Below the pieces are notes generated by a model, which was not told the DNA's origin, ran no database searches, and saw only the letters and a list, made by a program, of their open reading frames with translations. A stretch of 64,000 bases of DNA from Corylus avellana (Eukaryota > Streptophyta > Magnoliopsida > Fagales > Betulaceae), in NCBI RefSeq assembly GCF_901000735.1, contig NC_081543.1:12969369-13033368 (forward strand), given 5' to 3'. Positions 1 to 13,500 of the stretch are shown here, piece by piece. Made by a program: the position numbers and the translations under genes. Each line of letters starts with the position of its first letter. Position 1 is the stretch's first letter.

Positions 1-3000
1 AAAATATAAACTAAATGTAAGACTAAATATAATATTAATATTAATAGATGCATTACATTTTCACAAAATGATTTATGATATTTATGTAAATGTAATATGT
101 GTATGAGATGAAATGATTATGTTGAATTAGTATGATCAATGATGAAAATTAATGTGTTTATTTTATGTCTTTGGAGGCCATGCAACACACAATTAATTGG
201 GGTTTGACCTTATGTGGCAAAGTCGAACGGTTATTAGCCCTAAGTAAAGGAAATTAGGCTGATAGGATAGTAGAAGAGAGAAAATATACGGACAAATCCT
301 TGCCGAAAGGGAATATGCAGGACGCATAATCTTGCCATGGGGATATACAAAGCCAATTATGTGTAAGTATGATAAACGATAAATTGTTCATAGTTATATG
401 CTAGCACTAGCTTAATGAGTTGTAGACTAATCATTCCATTTGTAAATATAAATTTACAAAGAAAGAAGAGCAATAGAGCTTTGATCAATTTGTATTAACG
501 TATTAGATAAAGTTTTAATTTTCTCGCTGCTTAGATCTTTTGGAGATCTTATTTATAATCATTTTCGCTGCATAAATTAAAATTGAGTTAGTTAGTAGCC
601 TCTTTGAGGGGGGCATTACATTTTCTGTTACCTATCCATTAGGGCAGGAGTGCCCTTTTCCCTTAGGGCATCCGTTACATTCATCACAATTAATACTTAG
701 ACGCAAATTTCAAAGCTTAATTAATATAGATTGAGAATCTCTAAGTAGATTGGGACCATGGGATCGACAAAAGCAGCAACAGTTTTCTATGCAAATCCAT
801 GGAACCTTAGCACATGTTCATCCCCATTGACAAGATTCTTCTAATTGAACTTCAAAAGATTAATTTATTCCAAGTAGCATCTTATTTGAAAGCCCTCAAG
901 CCCTCTCTAAGCTGCCTTTGAATGGTCCATTAACCCTTACTTTAATCCTCTCCAAGTGGGCGTATAAATCTTCTTAGCTATTTATTAATTATTATAATAA
1001 TAGACATTGATTATTCATAACACAGATTCTTAAACACGCAGACCAACGGTAAATCTTCTTCTTCCTAATTATATTTAAGCATTCCTTCAGCTTAGAAGAA
1101 TGCACTTTTGACCCACATAGTGTGATGTTTCCTGAAGTCCCTTTTCAGTGCTATTCGATCTCTAGGGTTAGCATCAAGCTTCTGAGAATAATCTATCTTT
1201 ATTTTTGTGTAAATCTATATTTATCAACTCCCAAAGCAAGCTATATAAAAGGGTAATTATATCCTCCTTTGAGGTAAACCTTCCCTTCTCTTGGGAGAGA
1301 ATGAAGGACCACTTGACTTTATAGGAAGTTGGTACTCCCAATGGTGTTTCAACGTACGTCTCAGTTTTATATTATATATAGTTCATATAGAGTAGTTGGC
1401 GGATTATAAAGGAGCTCATAGAACCTTACATTGGATTTGTACTAGATGAGACTGAGATTATAAGTGATTTTAAAGAGCTCAAATTACAATTTGATTAATT
1501 TTTTTGGATTGATAGCGCAAATGTAACTAATGTTTTCTATGCATCATTAACTCTATGTGGAATGACCTAGCCCTCTACGCTTTTCAATGAATTACTTATT
1601 TATAAAACAAAAGTTTTCACTCCACCGAATAATAAATTAATCAATGGTTTTAGTAATTGGACAAAACTTTCTTCTAAATTGGGTTTGAGAAAATTCTTAT
1701 ACTAATCCATTTATTAAACTAACATATATTCTTAAAACATGTAATTCTCACAATTTTTTTTAAAAATGCATATGAATTTCACATGCTCTAAAAGGTACAT
1801 ATCGGTTTAATAGAGATCCATTGACAAATTTTTTATAATCCAATTTTAAAAGAAAACTTTGATGTGGAATAGGCACTTTGAATATTGAATCTCATTCAAC
1901 ATTTGTGAGAACAAAACCATGGGAAACAAGTGGGGTTAATTTCAATATTGAAATGAGCAGCACCAAATGATTGTTAATTTTAATAATTAATTTTAGTAGG
2001 AAACCAGCATTGGCATTGCCGGAAAAGAGGTGTCGTATGTAATTAAGATTGATCCAAAAAACAAAAGTAAAGACAAACACTAGAGTTTGATTTGAGATGA
2101 CATCCACTTTTGACTGTCCTCACCAATCACCATTGTCTCGTCCCCTTGCTTTGTAGCCTCCCAGCAACTTCCCTTCCCTTTCCCTCCCCTCTTTCTTCTT
2201 ATTTTTATTTTTTATAGAATTGTTCATGGCAATATTAATTTGGCATTTTAAGATAAACGTTCTGAGTATATTGTTTATAGTTAGTTTTCATTGCAGTGGC
2301 CAAACATTTTCGTACCAACCAAACAATTGAGAACATTTTCGATATCATTTTTACCAAACAATGAAACCTTAATGATTTTTTTATTTTATTATTATTATTA
2401 TTATTATTTATTTATTTTTAAATAGTTCAACTAAAAACATTTTTCCTTAAAAACCATTTTACGTTAAAAAATCAACCCACATGTTGAAATTTTGGAGTTC
2501 ACTATGTTTTAATATTTCAAGACGGTGAAAAAAAAAAAAAAAAACAAAAAAACAAAACTATACAACAAATGGTGCTAACGCTAACACTTAGGTCTGTCTG
2601 TTCATGGGACCGTGTTAAGTTTTATGTACACACTAGTTCCTTATTAAGTGTAAAGATAACTCATCTGTCGTATCGACGTATGTGTATAAAACTATATAAA
2701 TTAATCATAACTTCACTTGTTTAATTAAACGAGTCAGGTATCTTAATCCGCTTATTGTAAGTGAAAACTCACAAATTGTCTCAAAAATTATCAACCCTAA
2801 TTAAATAAGACTAATCTTTTAAAGTGATAGCGTATTCTCGATCTTTCTCTGCTACATAACTTTCATATATAAACATTACGTATTTCACATGTGGAGAACT
2901 ATTTCCATATATATCTGATAATAATTGGATGTCATGAGAGGCCCAAAGTTTCAGAACAGCAAGAAGGGGTGAGTGGAGAATCTTGGGGTTGTGACAGGAT

Positions 3001-3950
3001 GTGACTACGTCTATGGCTGTAATTCAACCCACAAAGTTAGAAAACAGTAAGACAGAATCACTTTTCCTGTTGTTGCAACTTGCATACAGCCAAACAGGCC
3101 CCTACAAGTACCTTAAGTCTGCAATGCACATTGCACACTCAACCCTAAAGAGGGGGACCATAGCTTTGTCCTTGCCTATGTCGTGCACTATTGGCCCTTA
3201 TTTTTTTGGGATTAGAGACCAAGATTCCTTTTAAAAATGCAATTTTCCATGGAAAAAAAAAACTACCAAGTGTAGAAATATACTAAACCAAAGAGAGAAA
3301 GGAGCGGAGATCGAGAAAAAAGACCGATAAAGTATTAGGGTTATATCTTGCGTATTGAAGTATAATGCTGAAGTCTTCACAAATGTAATGTCACTTTTAT
3401 AATCATTATATGCATATCAAAATTTAATAATAATTATTTTAAATTCAATAGTAATTTTAAAATTCACATTATATTTGAGAGGATGGAGAGAGCAAGAGTG
3501 GAAATCTAAACTAAATAAGAAAAAAAAAAATCTTAAAAAATGAAATAGATTTAAAGCCTAATTTGGAGAATATGAAATTTTCTAACATCGCAAAATTGGT
3601 TTTGTGGATGACCCTTTTTCAAATGGCTTTGATTTGTATCTTGAGTCGGTGCATGTCGAATATGACTTGAGTTGAGGATACAACACGTCGCCAATTACTA
3701 ATGGGACAATTCCATCTTCTACACACAATTCACGACCTGAGCCTTGTCCCTCTCAATGAAGTAATTGCTTATGTTTTCTCCACCTAATTATTTTGTTGAG
3801 GGCGAATGCTATGTTGGAATCTTTCAACATGAGCCTACACGTGTGTGCTGTCCAAAAGGATGTTGCAAATTGGAAGAACGTGAAAAATCGACACAATTCT
3901 AGATCTCAAAGGCCGTGGCAACCACCTGTATATATCCATGTTGTCAAGAA
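1..3950. other. AT-rich intergenic region, no gene recognised
   Basis: No open reading frame here resembles a known family. The longest, 3001-3234 on the plus strand, encodes 77 residues without recognisable motifs. About 430-700 (a stretch with 'gcaatagagctttgatcaat' and repeated 'cgctgc' near the end) has the look of the 3' part of a Copia-type LTR, but no matching second LTR or coding domain was seen, so this is only a suspicion. A short ATT microsatellite lies near 2387-2410 and an A-rich run near 2528-2560. Confidence 0.5.
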
Positions 3951-6540
3951 CTATGGAGATTTGAAATCTGTATTAAGTTGAATTAAAAAACTTTAATTAG
4001 TTTACTTTTCCATAGTATAAGGGTTGGTTTCAATGCTAGTGTTGTTGTACCGCCTCAATTTCGTATTAATTTTGAGTAATGCTACGTACGCTCGTTTTAT
4101 TTTCATTCCTTCGGTGCCACGTCAGGAAAAAAAAAAAAAATCACATCCTCTCTACTTGAGTGATCGAGTGGTTGCAATCACTAGATCAGAGATTGAGCGT
4201 GATGCAACAACCACTTTGAGAAATTTGGTTGGCATGACTAATCACCCCAAGGAAGAGGCTGAGATTATTTATTTATTTTTATATACATGGTTTTGATTAG
4301 CATGAGTGAAAAGATAGTGATGCAAATATTCTTAAACTGTCCTTATAGTTTCATAATTTGCATATTATTCTAATATATATGAGGAGATATTTTATAGGAG
4401 AATAGTCTTCCCGTCAGCATTCGACAAAGGTGGAAAACATAGAGTAGAGCAGCACACCGTTGATTAATGCGAATGAGTCAGAAAAAATAAGCGCTCACAA
4501 TCAACCTTTGACATGATTCTACGAAGTCATGCGTCGCTATACATAGATCCAAGAAAGTAGCATAAATGGCTCAAGAATTCAACACCCAACCTCCCACCTT
4601 GGGTTCACAAGGGCTAAAAATCTTGATGTAGAAAGCAGATGATGTTTCTTCATAGCTTCGTTGTTCACACTTGTCTTAGTGTCATTCGTCATGTCCTAGT
4701 TTTTCTTTGTGCTGCTTTGTTGGGTGCTTGTTTTTCTTGTGTAGGTGGCCTTGCTTTCTTTGTTTTCCTCGTTGGGTTGTTCTCACTATTGACTTTTTTA
4801 TTTTTTATTTTTTTATTATTATTATTTTTTAATTTTATTATTATTATTATTATTATTTTTTATGCTATACAAGGGAAAGAGGGAAACTATAGAAGGGGAA
4901 ATGGATCTTTAACCCTCCTAATTCGAAATTTGTATAAGTGTTTTAAAACACACAGTGAGAAGCGATTCATTTAATAATTTGGTGTGCTTTGAAATTTGCA
5001 AATATAGAGTTTTAGAAGCGATCCAACTTGGGAAGAGAAGCAGCTTCTAATGGTTATCCGAGAGAAATGGAGAATGCTCCAATATGATGGATGTATGTTT
5101 CATTTGAAATGGAGGAGAGCTATTTAGGTAAAATGGTGGGACACCAAAATATTTAGGTAAAATGGGGAGCTGTTTAGGTAAAATGCTTGAATATGCCAAA
5201 ATATCACTCACACAAAAGAAAAATAATAACAAAAAAGAAAATACTTCTCTAAATTCTATATATATGCTATAAAGTGATACAAACATGAAAAAAACACTAA
5301 ATAACATCGCACAAATCTCTCTGACTCACATTGTCTCTCAATTCATACAGTACTTTTACGTTGAAGTAACGTTCTTTTTATAATAATATGATGTGACAAT
5401 TAAAATCACCATTTGATTTTGGATAAATCACTATTAGATTTTAGATCCAATATTGATAGCCTTCACTACCACGTTAGAAAATATGTACGTGAAAGTGTTT
5501 ATACCAATTCTCATAATTGTTTGGGCCCCTTCAAAATTAATTGAAGTTCATGGAGCACCAACTTCCTTTTATTTTGCGAGGCCTCTTAACCAGGGAACTT
5601 TATCTTTAGCAGTAACATGTATTATGATCGATGTAACATGCACAAAACGTGAGGCTAGGCAATATGGCGCTCATTAAGTGGTTCACATTTCTTATCTTAA
5701 GTAGGCCAGCTTATTTATTTATTTATCTATTTTATATTTTAATGGCAAGTAGGCCAACTTCTTTTAATTTGTAAAGTCCCTTCACCGACTAATAAGCTCA
5801 TTTTGGGGGGAACATGCAACATCTCATACAGTAATTGGCTCAACAACATGGTGCCCATTCAGTTGTTGATCTTTCTTTTCTTCAAACTTTCGCTCTCTAA
5901 AATGAATTGACAGAAGAAATCAAACCACAGGTTTGATGATAATTAATAAGTAATTTTTTTTTTTTGGCTATGAAAGTAGTTCATTGAGGCCACCTAGAAT
6001 TACTCCAACCCATATGGCAATTGCACTCCCAAATAAGTACCTTGTACATCCTGAAATTACTTGATTGGTACCAAAAAAAAAAACATGCTTCAACACATGT
6101 ACATCATTTAAAGGAAAAGAAATAGAAGATTTTGTGGGATCTACATATTGGTTCCATAAATGCAATGGTTGATTTACCTATCATTGATCCAATTGTGATG
6201 GAGGATTTTATAGTTATAGATCGAAGGCTGTGTTTTTTGGGCAAAGATTTGGGTCTACACATTCTCATTCTGGAAGGTAACGTTCTAGAGATAGTACATG
6301 CACTTCAGAAAGAGTAGAGGCGGAACTACTGAAGGCTTGTTTTCCCAAAAAAAATTTTAAAATGTCCTTAGAATTTTTTTTAAAAAAAAAACTATAAATG
6401 CTAGTTTTGCTCATGAGAAGGAGACCATTAATCTTGGAGTAAGTATGGTAATTCGGTTGATGCCTCAAAGATTATTTTGCACAATTTCCAGCCATGACAG
6501 GTGATGCATACAAGGAGGAAAGGAAACATGGAAGCCCATC
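3951..6540. repeat. Segment duplicated after the first gap, copy A
   Basis: This stretch is repeated nearly base for base at 16512-19123. It has no intact gene. It includes low-complexity TTA tracts near 4800-4860 and a decayed LINE fragment at 6132-6317. Its right edge, 'gaagcccatc', is where the CACTA element is inserted. In the other copy the same sequence continues with 'ccttggc'. Differences between the copies are scattered SNPs and length changes in homopolymers. Confidence 0.9.
6132..6317 (+). pseudogene. LINE RNase H-like (RVT_3) relic
   Basis: The translation ends with LGLHILILEGNVLEIVHAL, the pattern of the plant non-LTR retrotransposon RNase H-like domain (family consensus: hydrophobic, E-G/S-D, then V-V-x-A-L). 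The preceding residues fit the helix before that strand. The rest of the domain, the reverse transcriptase and the endonuclease are absent, so this is a dead fragment. The same fragment recurs at 18715-18900 because the surrounding segment is duplicated. The call rests on one motif and general layout. Confidence 0.5.
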
Positions 6541-6575
6541 CACTACAAAAAATTATTTTTTTTTTGACTGGGGGT

Positions 6576-7052
6576 TTTTGACGTGTCAATGGTATTGACA
6601 CGTCAAAAACCTCTCTTGACGCGTTGTTTTTGACGTTCATCGACCGTCGAAAGGGTAGGTGTCAAAAAACTGGGTTTTTTGACGTGTCTACAGTGACACG
6701 TCAAAAAAATTTTGACGCGTCGAAAATGGCACGTCAAAAAAATATTTTTGACGTGTCGAAATGACACGTCAAAATATTTTTGACGTGCCGAAATGACACG
6801 TCAATAATATTTTTGACGTGTCAAAATGACACGTCAGAAAAGTTTTTGACGTGTCATTTTGACACGTCAAAAATATTATTGACGTGTCGAAATGACGCGT
6901 CAAAAATATTATTGACGTGTCATTTTGACGCGTCAAAAATATTCTTGACGTGCCATTTCGGCACGTCAAAAATGTTTTGACGTGTCAATCCGACACGTCA
7001 AAAAATTGTACGTGGCGGTTTTTGACGTGTCAGACAATTTGACACGTCAAAA
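6576..7052. repeat. CACTA subterminal palindrome array
   Basis: About thirteen imperfect units of the form TTTTTGACGTGTC, a 4-5 base spacer, then the inverted half. Spacers alternate among gaaat, aaaat, atttt and similar. Several half-sites carry gcgtc or gtgcc variants. In En/Spm elements, repeated subterminal motifs bind the small transposase subunit and bring the ends together. This array lies immediately inside the terminus, where such motifs are expected. Each unit is itself palindromic, which is more regular than the usual direct or inverted 12-mers. Confidence 0.85.
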
Positions 7053-7136
7053 ATATTTTTTTTTTTTTTTTTTAAATAATTCCAATAATTACAATTCCTG
7101 ATAAATCCTGATATTACAATAATTCCTTATATAACC

Positions 7137-8105
7137 AATAACCAATAATTTCAATATTTGTAATCTACATCCAACATCCAACATTCAAATATTCAATTAC
7201 AATAATCTACATCCAACATCCAATATATATTCAACATCTAATATATATCCAATATATAACCAATATCCAACAACCAATATATATCCAACACAACACAACC
7301 AATATATATCAAATATCCAACACAACACAACCAATATATATCCAACACAACACAACCAATATATATCCAATATCCAACACAACCAATATATATCCAATAT
7401 CCAACACAACCAATATATAACCAATATATATCCAATATCCAACATCCAATATTGGATATATTATATAACCAATATATATCCAATATCCAACATCCAATAT
7501 ATATCCAACACAACACAACCAATATATATCAAATATTCCTATATAATATATATCCAACACAACACAACCAATATATATCCTATATCCAATATCCAACACA
7601 ACCAATATATATCAAATATTCCTATATAATATATATCCAACACAACACAACCAATATATATCCTATATCCAATATCCAACACAACCAATATATATCCAAT
7701 ATATATCCAACACAACACAACCAATATATATCAAATATTCCTATATAATATATATCCAACACAACACAACCAATATATATCCTATATCCAATATCCAACA
7801 CAACACAACCAATATATATCCAATATCCAACATCCAATATATATCCAACACAACACAACCAATATATATCAAATATCCAACATCCAATATATATCCAACA
7901 CAATATATATCCAACACAATATATATCGCATATCCAACATCCAATATATATCCAACACAACACAACCAATAATATATATATCCAACACAACTTCATTAAA
8001 CAAGGTAATATATCCAATATATATATCCAACGGATATATCCAAGACAACACAACACAACTTCATTAATAATATGTATCCAATATCCAACAAACAAAATTT
8101 CAACA
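7137..8105. repeat. AT-rich minisatellite inside the CACTA element
   Basis: Tandem, variably rearranged units built from 'ccaatatatatccaacacaa', with insertions of 'caaatattcctatataata' and 'caatatccaacatcc'. It fills roughly 0.95 kb between the subterminal array and the 3' end of the minus-strand transposase gene. Long open frames here (rich in I, Y, W, L, C and G) are only the repeat read in different phases and are not genes. Confidence 0.85.
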
Positions 8106-8317
8106 CACACACTACATTTCAACACAACACATAACAAAACATATATATAAATGAAAAAAACGTTCTAACACAACGCAAAACAAATATACAATAAAACATT
8201 TCTGGAGTATCTACTAGAAATTAGTTTCAATTAGTCTCAACAAGCATATACAAAACATTTCTGGAGTATCTAACAATATACAAAACAACAAACAGTGTTG
8301 ACCAGCCCTATGGTGCT

Positions 8318-10444
8318 CTACTCAACACAATCATCCTCCAACTCCTAATTTGCATTACCTGCGAATTAATTGTGAACCAATAATAATCAATACAAAAATT
8401 AGAAATTATTCTATAATACGATGCAAATATACGTAATTTTTAAAATGGTAATTTTTAAAATGGACCGCTGTAACTAGGGGTTTGTAACAGTTATTCTAAT
8501 AGTGAACAATTGTTAGAAAAACAAAATAAAATATAGAATTACCTCTCGGGGGCGCAGACCCAGACGTCGACCCGAACATTGCCTCGAGCTGGCGGAAACG
8601 AGCCTAAAAAATGTCATCTTTCTCTGCTATCTGGGCTTTTTGTGCTTCAATCTGCCTCGCCATCTCATCCATTGCACTTTTTTGTGCTGCCCGCTCCTCT
8701 TCAAGTTCTCTGATTCTATCTGTCATCTGTGAGAACGAGGAGCTCCAGGAATTTTGAGACCGTGTTTGGGACGGTGTATAGTATGAATGTATGCTGCCCC
8801 GCACCGGCAGCACATTCGCACCCAGCTGGCGGACCCTACCAGCATACTCCGGCTTATTTCCATGCGCCTGAGCATATGCGTCATTAGGTGTCCACCGTAC
8901 CGTCCCTTCCGTCACGGTATCAGTATTTGCCGGGTCAGTGGCCGCCAATTCCTGCATCAGCTCCTGTACATTAAAAAACAAGTTAGTATCTCGTATATAT
9001 AAGGAACGTTAATATATATGCTTGAGTACTTACACATCTTTCTCTGACCACGTCATTCGGATAGCCACCTTCCTTGTATGTGTGAGTCTTGATGTAACTT
9101 TCCGCTCGAGTTGGAGGAGTGCCCCTCGCGTCTAAGGTCTGCATACAAAAAAAAACATAAGACGTGTTTTTGACTTAAACTACCGATTATATATGTATAT
9201 AAGTACCTCTTGATGTGTCACTCTAGCATAGCTCATCGACCCAGTGCAGTGAGGCGTGTTGTTTTTTGCTCGCAATTCTTTCATCTTGGCAGCATACTCC
9301 TACATGTATATAAGTCTTAAAATGTCAGGCCTAACCCAATTAGAATTAATGAAACTACAATTAATTCCACTAGCCAATTGCTGAAAACACTCCTGACGTA
9401 CCTGATTTTTCGGGTCGCACCATCTCACCAACAAGACATTCAAGTCCACTGGGTCGTATCTCCTAACGGCATCTTCACCCATTCTCGCCTTCACTGAGTC
9501 TGGAGTATCACCCGCTTGAATTTTTAATGATTTTTTTACAGAGTGTCTCCAACTCTTCAGCTTTGTGCCCATATCTTTGAAGGCGTCCCTTTTAATCGCC
9601 TCAATATTGTATTCAGGCGGCATGTAGAACTGAGTCTGCATATATAAATCAAACAAATTACAAATATAATTGCACACTTTAATGTTTAAAATATTGAAAT
9701 ACATATGCTAAAATATGAGGAAAAATGTAACCATACCATAAGGGTGTCCCATATATCTTCCTTCGCACGAGGATGTACATGCTCCCATTCATCCCGGAGC
9801 TTAACATAAGTCCCTGCCCTTATGACGTTCCCGGCCTCCCTTCTGAATTTCATCCCGCTAAACCCTACGGGCTGCCATGCTTTATTGTACTCGCAGACAA
9901 TTTTTTGGCCAAGGGGGACCTCCCACTTCTTGTTCGATGGTGGGATGTCCACCACCTGAAATTGGGTGCTCCCGTCTCCCCTGGTACCTAACACATTAAT
10001 AATTGCCAATTATATTTATTTGAAATTTAATACTAACTACATAAATTTTATACATATTCAAAATGAGTTTTTTAAACATATATACTTACTTATTGTCCGG
10101 AGTTGTCGAACGCCCAACACTTCTGGAGGATCATCGTCCTCCAAGTCACCTGAGCCATCATCCTGGGGCTCCCCATAATATTGTGTCTCACTGTCATCTG
10201 GCTGCAATGGCTCACTGTATGGGATGCCCGTGTTCAACTCGGGGGGAAACATCCTCTGTACCTCACCATGTGCACATACACCCAGCTCGCTCATGGTAGG
10301 ATATGGAGTACCAAGATCATATGCGGCCTCCGTGTGATAGGGAACCAGCTGAGACCCTTCCCCATGCTCAGGAAGTAAGGGTCTATACCCCTGGTCGTCT
10401 ATCTGTACGGACCCCCGTCGTCTACTCTTCCCCCGTGTACTCAT
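8318..10444 (-). pseudogene. CACTA second transposase gene (Transposase_24 type), two stops
   Basis: A seven-exon model fits consensus splice sites with continuous phase: 10444-10090, 9987-9737, 9635-9402, 9299-9207, 9138-9034, 8963-8543 and 8358-8318, totalling 1500 bp (499 codons plus stop). The N-terminal part is basic then acidic. The middle carries the plant transposase pattern (GTRGDGSTQFQVVDIPP; later DPKNQ and HCTGSMSYA, seen in the Transposase_24 family). The C-terminal part is a coiled coil rich in E, Q and A. Two in-frame TAG codons break it: 8604-8606 after the coiled coil and 8345-8347 just before the last eight codons. Residues on both sides of each stop still read sensibly, so they look like recent nonsense changes. 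It probably corresponds to the TNPA-like DNA-binding subunit, by position and architecture. Confidence 0.8.
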
Positions 10445-10593
10445 GTCAACCTGCAAAACACATAATATACTCAATTAATTATGTATATAATAGATAAAAA
10501 ATTCACCATAATAACCAATCAATGTAGAAAAAAATAACATTAAATACGTCAAAATAATGTGAACGAAATATATTATTAAAGTTTTAAATTTTT

Positions 10594-13500
10594 TTAAATC
10601 ACATACGGATCTAAATCTTGTCGGATGTAGTCAATGTCATCCTGCGGATCTACTGCATTATTGCTGGTCAATAAGAGCGGCTCACACTCGTGGTAGTTGA
10701 CACTTTCATCATCAGAACCTTCACCTTGGCCAACGTCGTATACGTTTCTAGATTTAGTTCTTACAATACAAGCCCAATCAGGTTCCCTTTCATCTTGGAC
10801 GTAAAAGACTTGGTCAACTTGTGACGTTAGCACATACGGCTCATCAGTAATTTCCAGGCCCCGGTGGACAAGGTTTTTGAAGCTAACAAGCACTATGCCA
10901 TACTCGTCTACTTTGTACCCCTTGTCCCTTGTATTCTCCGCCCAATCGTACTTGAACAAAACATACTTACTCCTGTCGAAGTACTCCACCTCAATTATTT
11001 CCGTCAACTTCCCATAGTACATTTCGCCATCAACTGTTGGGACGCACACCCCGCTGTTCTGAGTCCTCTTTCTAGCATCAAATGCAATAGTGCGAAACAG
11101 CTTTCCGTTAACCACATATCTGTTATATCTGGTCGTTGTGGCCTTCGGCCCTCTACAATGCATTACTAGTTTGTCACCTAATTCCTTCCTTTGTCGATCG
11201 TCCAATCGATCAACCTGTTACCACATACGTACAATTGACCATAAGAAAGTTAGTTTTCTTAATTGTTATGAACCAATAACTAAATATTATGAGTCTGTAA
11301 TAGTTAAACATCACGGTAGTCTTACGTAGTCACGGTACCAATTAGAGAACAGCGCATGATGTTGGGTTTTCAACTGATCCTCCGTCGTTCGCCCCCTATC
11401 GCATGATCACCTAAGTGTATCCTTGTGCACCCTACAATACAATGTTTAAATTATATTATACTTCACAACTAAAGGTGCAAGGTGATATTGAACTTGTATA
11501 CACTACTAACACAACTTACGTCCGTAGTTGAAGGAACTCATCCGAGTTAAACATAATGTATCGGTGAATTTGTGTCAATGTGACACCGTCGAGGATGACT
11601 CGTGTTCTCGCCCCCTTTGAACCATCCGAGTTTCTTACAGTCCTATTGTGAAATGTTGGTGCATGATCTAGATGCCTTGAGCAGAACGCCACCAACTCCG
11701 TTGCTATGTAGCCCTCAGCAATGCAGCCCTCAGGAGCCGCTTTATTGCGGACATTAGATTTGAACACCCTAAAGCTTCTACATATGATCATAATTCATTC
11801 ATTATAATTAGTGACGATTTAATATAAAATAAAAATTCATAAATATGAATATTAGTAAAGCTATTTTACATCTCTGCCGGATACATCCACCTATATTGTA
11901 CCGGTCCACCTAGTCGGCATTCACGAACAAGATGCACGACCAAGTGAACCATCACAGTAAAAAAGCTTGGGGGAAAGACCCTTTCCATCTGGCACAAAGT
12001 AATATAAATGTCACCCTCTAATCGGTCCATATCATCTCGTGTCAATGATGTTGAACATATGCCCCTGAAGAATGCAGAAATCCCGACAAGTGGTCTTACT
12101 ACGTTTCCTGGCAATGATCCACGCAATGCAATAGGGAGAAGTTGTTGCATAATTACGTGACTATCATGGCTCTTCAACCCTAATATCGTACAATCACTAA
12201 GTCGTACACATCGAGAAATATTAGAGGCATATCCGTCCGGCACCTTTACATTTCGAAGCACTTTCAAAAACTGAGTTTTCTCTTCCTTAGACATCGTGTG
12301 ACAAGCTGCGGGCATATATGTTTTACCATCCTCGCCTGTGTACGGATGAAGTGTATGTCTCAACCCCATTTCTTGCAAGTCTGTGCGGGCTTGGATGTTG
12401 TCCTTTGTTTTCTTTGGAATGTCTAGTATTGTACCAAGAATGTTGTCCATCACATTTTTCTCAATGTGCATGACATCAAGATTGTGCCGTAATAGATTAT
12501 CTTTCCAATACGGCAACCTAAAGAAAACACTTTTCTTCTTCCACAACACGTTAGCAGTACTAGTATCGCCTTCTCTTTCTGTCGCCCCACTCTTCTTTCG
12601 TTTCTTGTCTTTTTTCTTTTTATCCCCCATTGCCTTACCGGCATTCTCATCTCCATATGCCATATCTTGCAATTGTCTAAGAATTTCATCTCCACTTGGC
12701 ACATCTGGGGCACATTCAAATTCTTGTTTGCCGTCAAATGTTGTTCTATTTCTCCTCCACGGATGATCAATAGGCAAGTATCGCCTGTGCCCCATATAAC
12801 AAAATTTCCTGCCGTGCTTTAACCGCCTGGACCTCGTCGAGTACATACAGCAGGGACATGCCTTCTCACCCTTGTTAGGCCACCCAGACAAATCTGCGTA
12901 TGCTGGGAAGTCATTAATTGTCCACATCAACTGGGCTCGTAGCACAAAATTCTTTTTTTTGGACACGTCAAATGTGCGAATACCTACAGTCCATAATTCT
13001 TGTAACTCCTCAATTAAGGGTTGTAGGTAGACATCTAGATCCATTCCAGGTGACTTTGGGCCCAGGATTATCAGCGATAGTATAAATGAAGTTTGTTTCA
13101 TACACGTCCAAGGAGGCAAGTTGTACGGTACAAGCATTACAGGCCAAGTGCTATGGGATGTGCTCATGTTTCCGAATGGATTAAATCCATCCGAGGTTAG
13201 TCCAAGCCTGACGTTCCTGCTGTCCGCCGAGAAGTCTGGATGCAAATTATCAAATGCCCTCCACGCTTCACCATCGGCCGGATGCCTCAATACACCGTCC
13301 TTAGTCCGGCCTTCTGCATGCCACCTCATGTAAGGAGCAGTATGCTCTGACATAAACAATCTCTGTAGTCGTGGTATAAGTGGAAACCACCGCAACACCT
13401 TCACCGGGCGTTTCTTACTCGATGATATGGGTTGCCCATCCTCATCCAACTGAATGTCATCCTTCCACTTAGATACTCCACAAACAGCACATGTATCCAA

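Noticed and set aside
4639..4974. 111-codon hydrophobic frame, repeated at 17204-17464
   Set aside because: The hydrophobic run comes from T-rich and TTA-repeat sequence, and the two copies differ in frame after the microsatellite.
6576..7052. CRISPR-like array
   Set aside because: Units are palindromes with 4-5 base spacers of low complexity, next to a CACTA terminus in a plant genome. Transposon subterminal repeats explain them fully.
7197..8137. Overlapping open frames of 60-171 codons on both strands
   Set aside because: They are phases of an AT-rich minisatellite with an I/Y/W/L/C/G repeat, with no independent domain.
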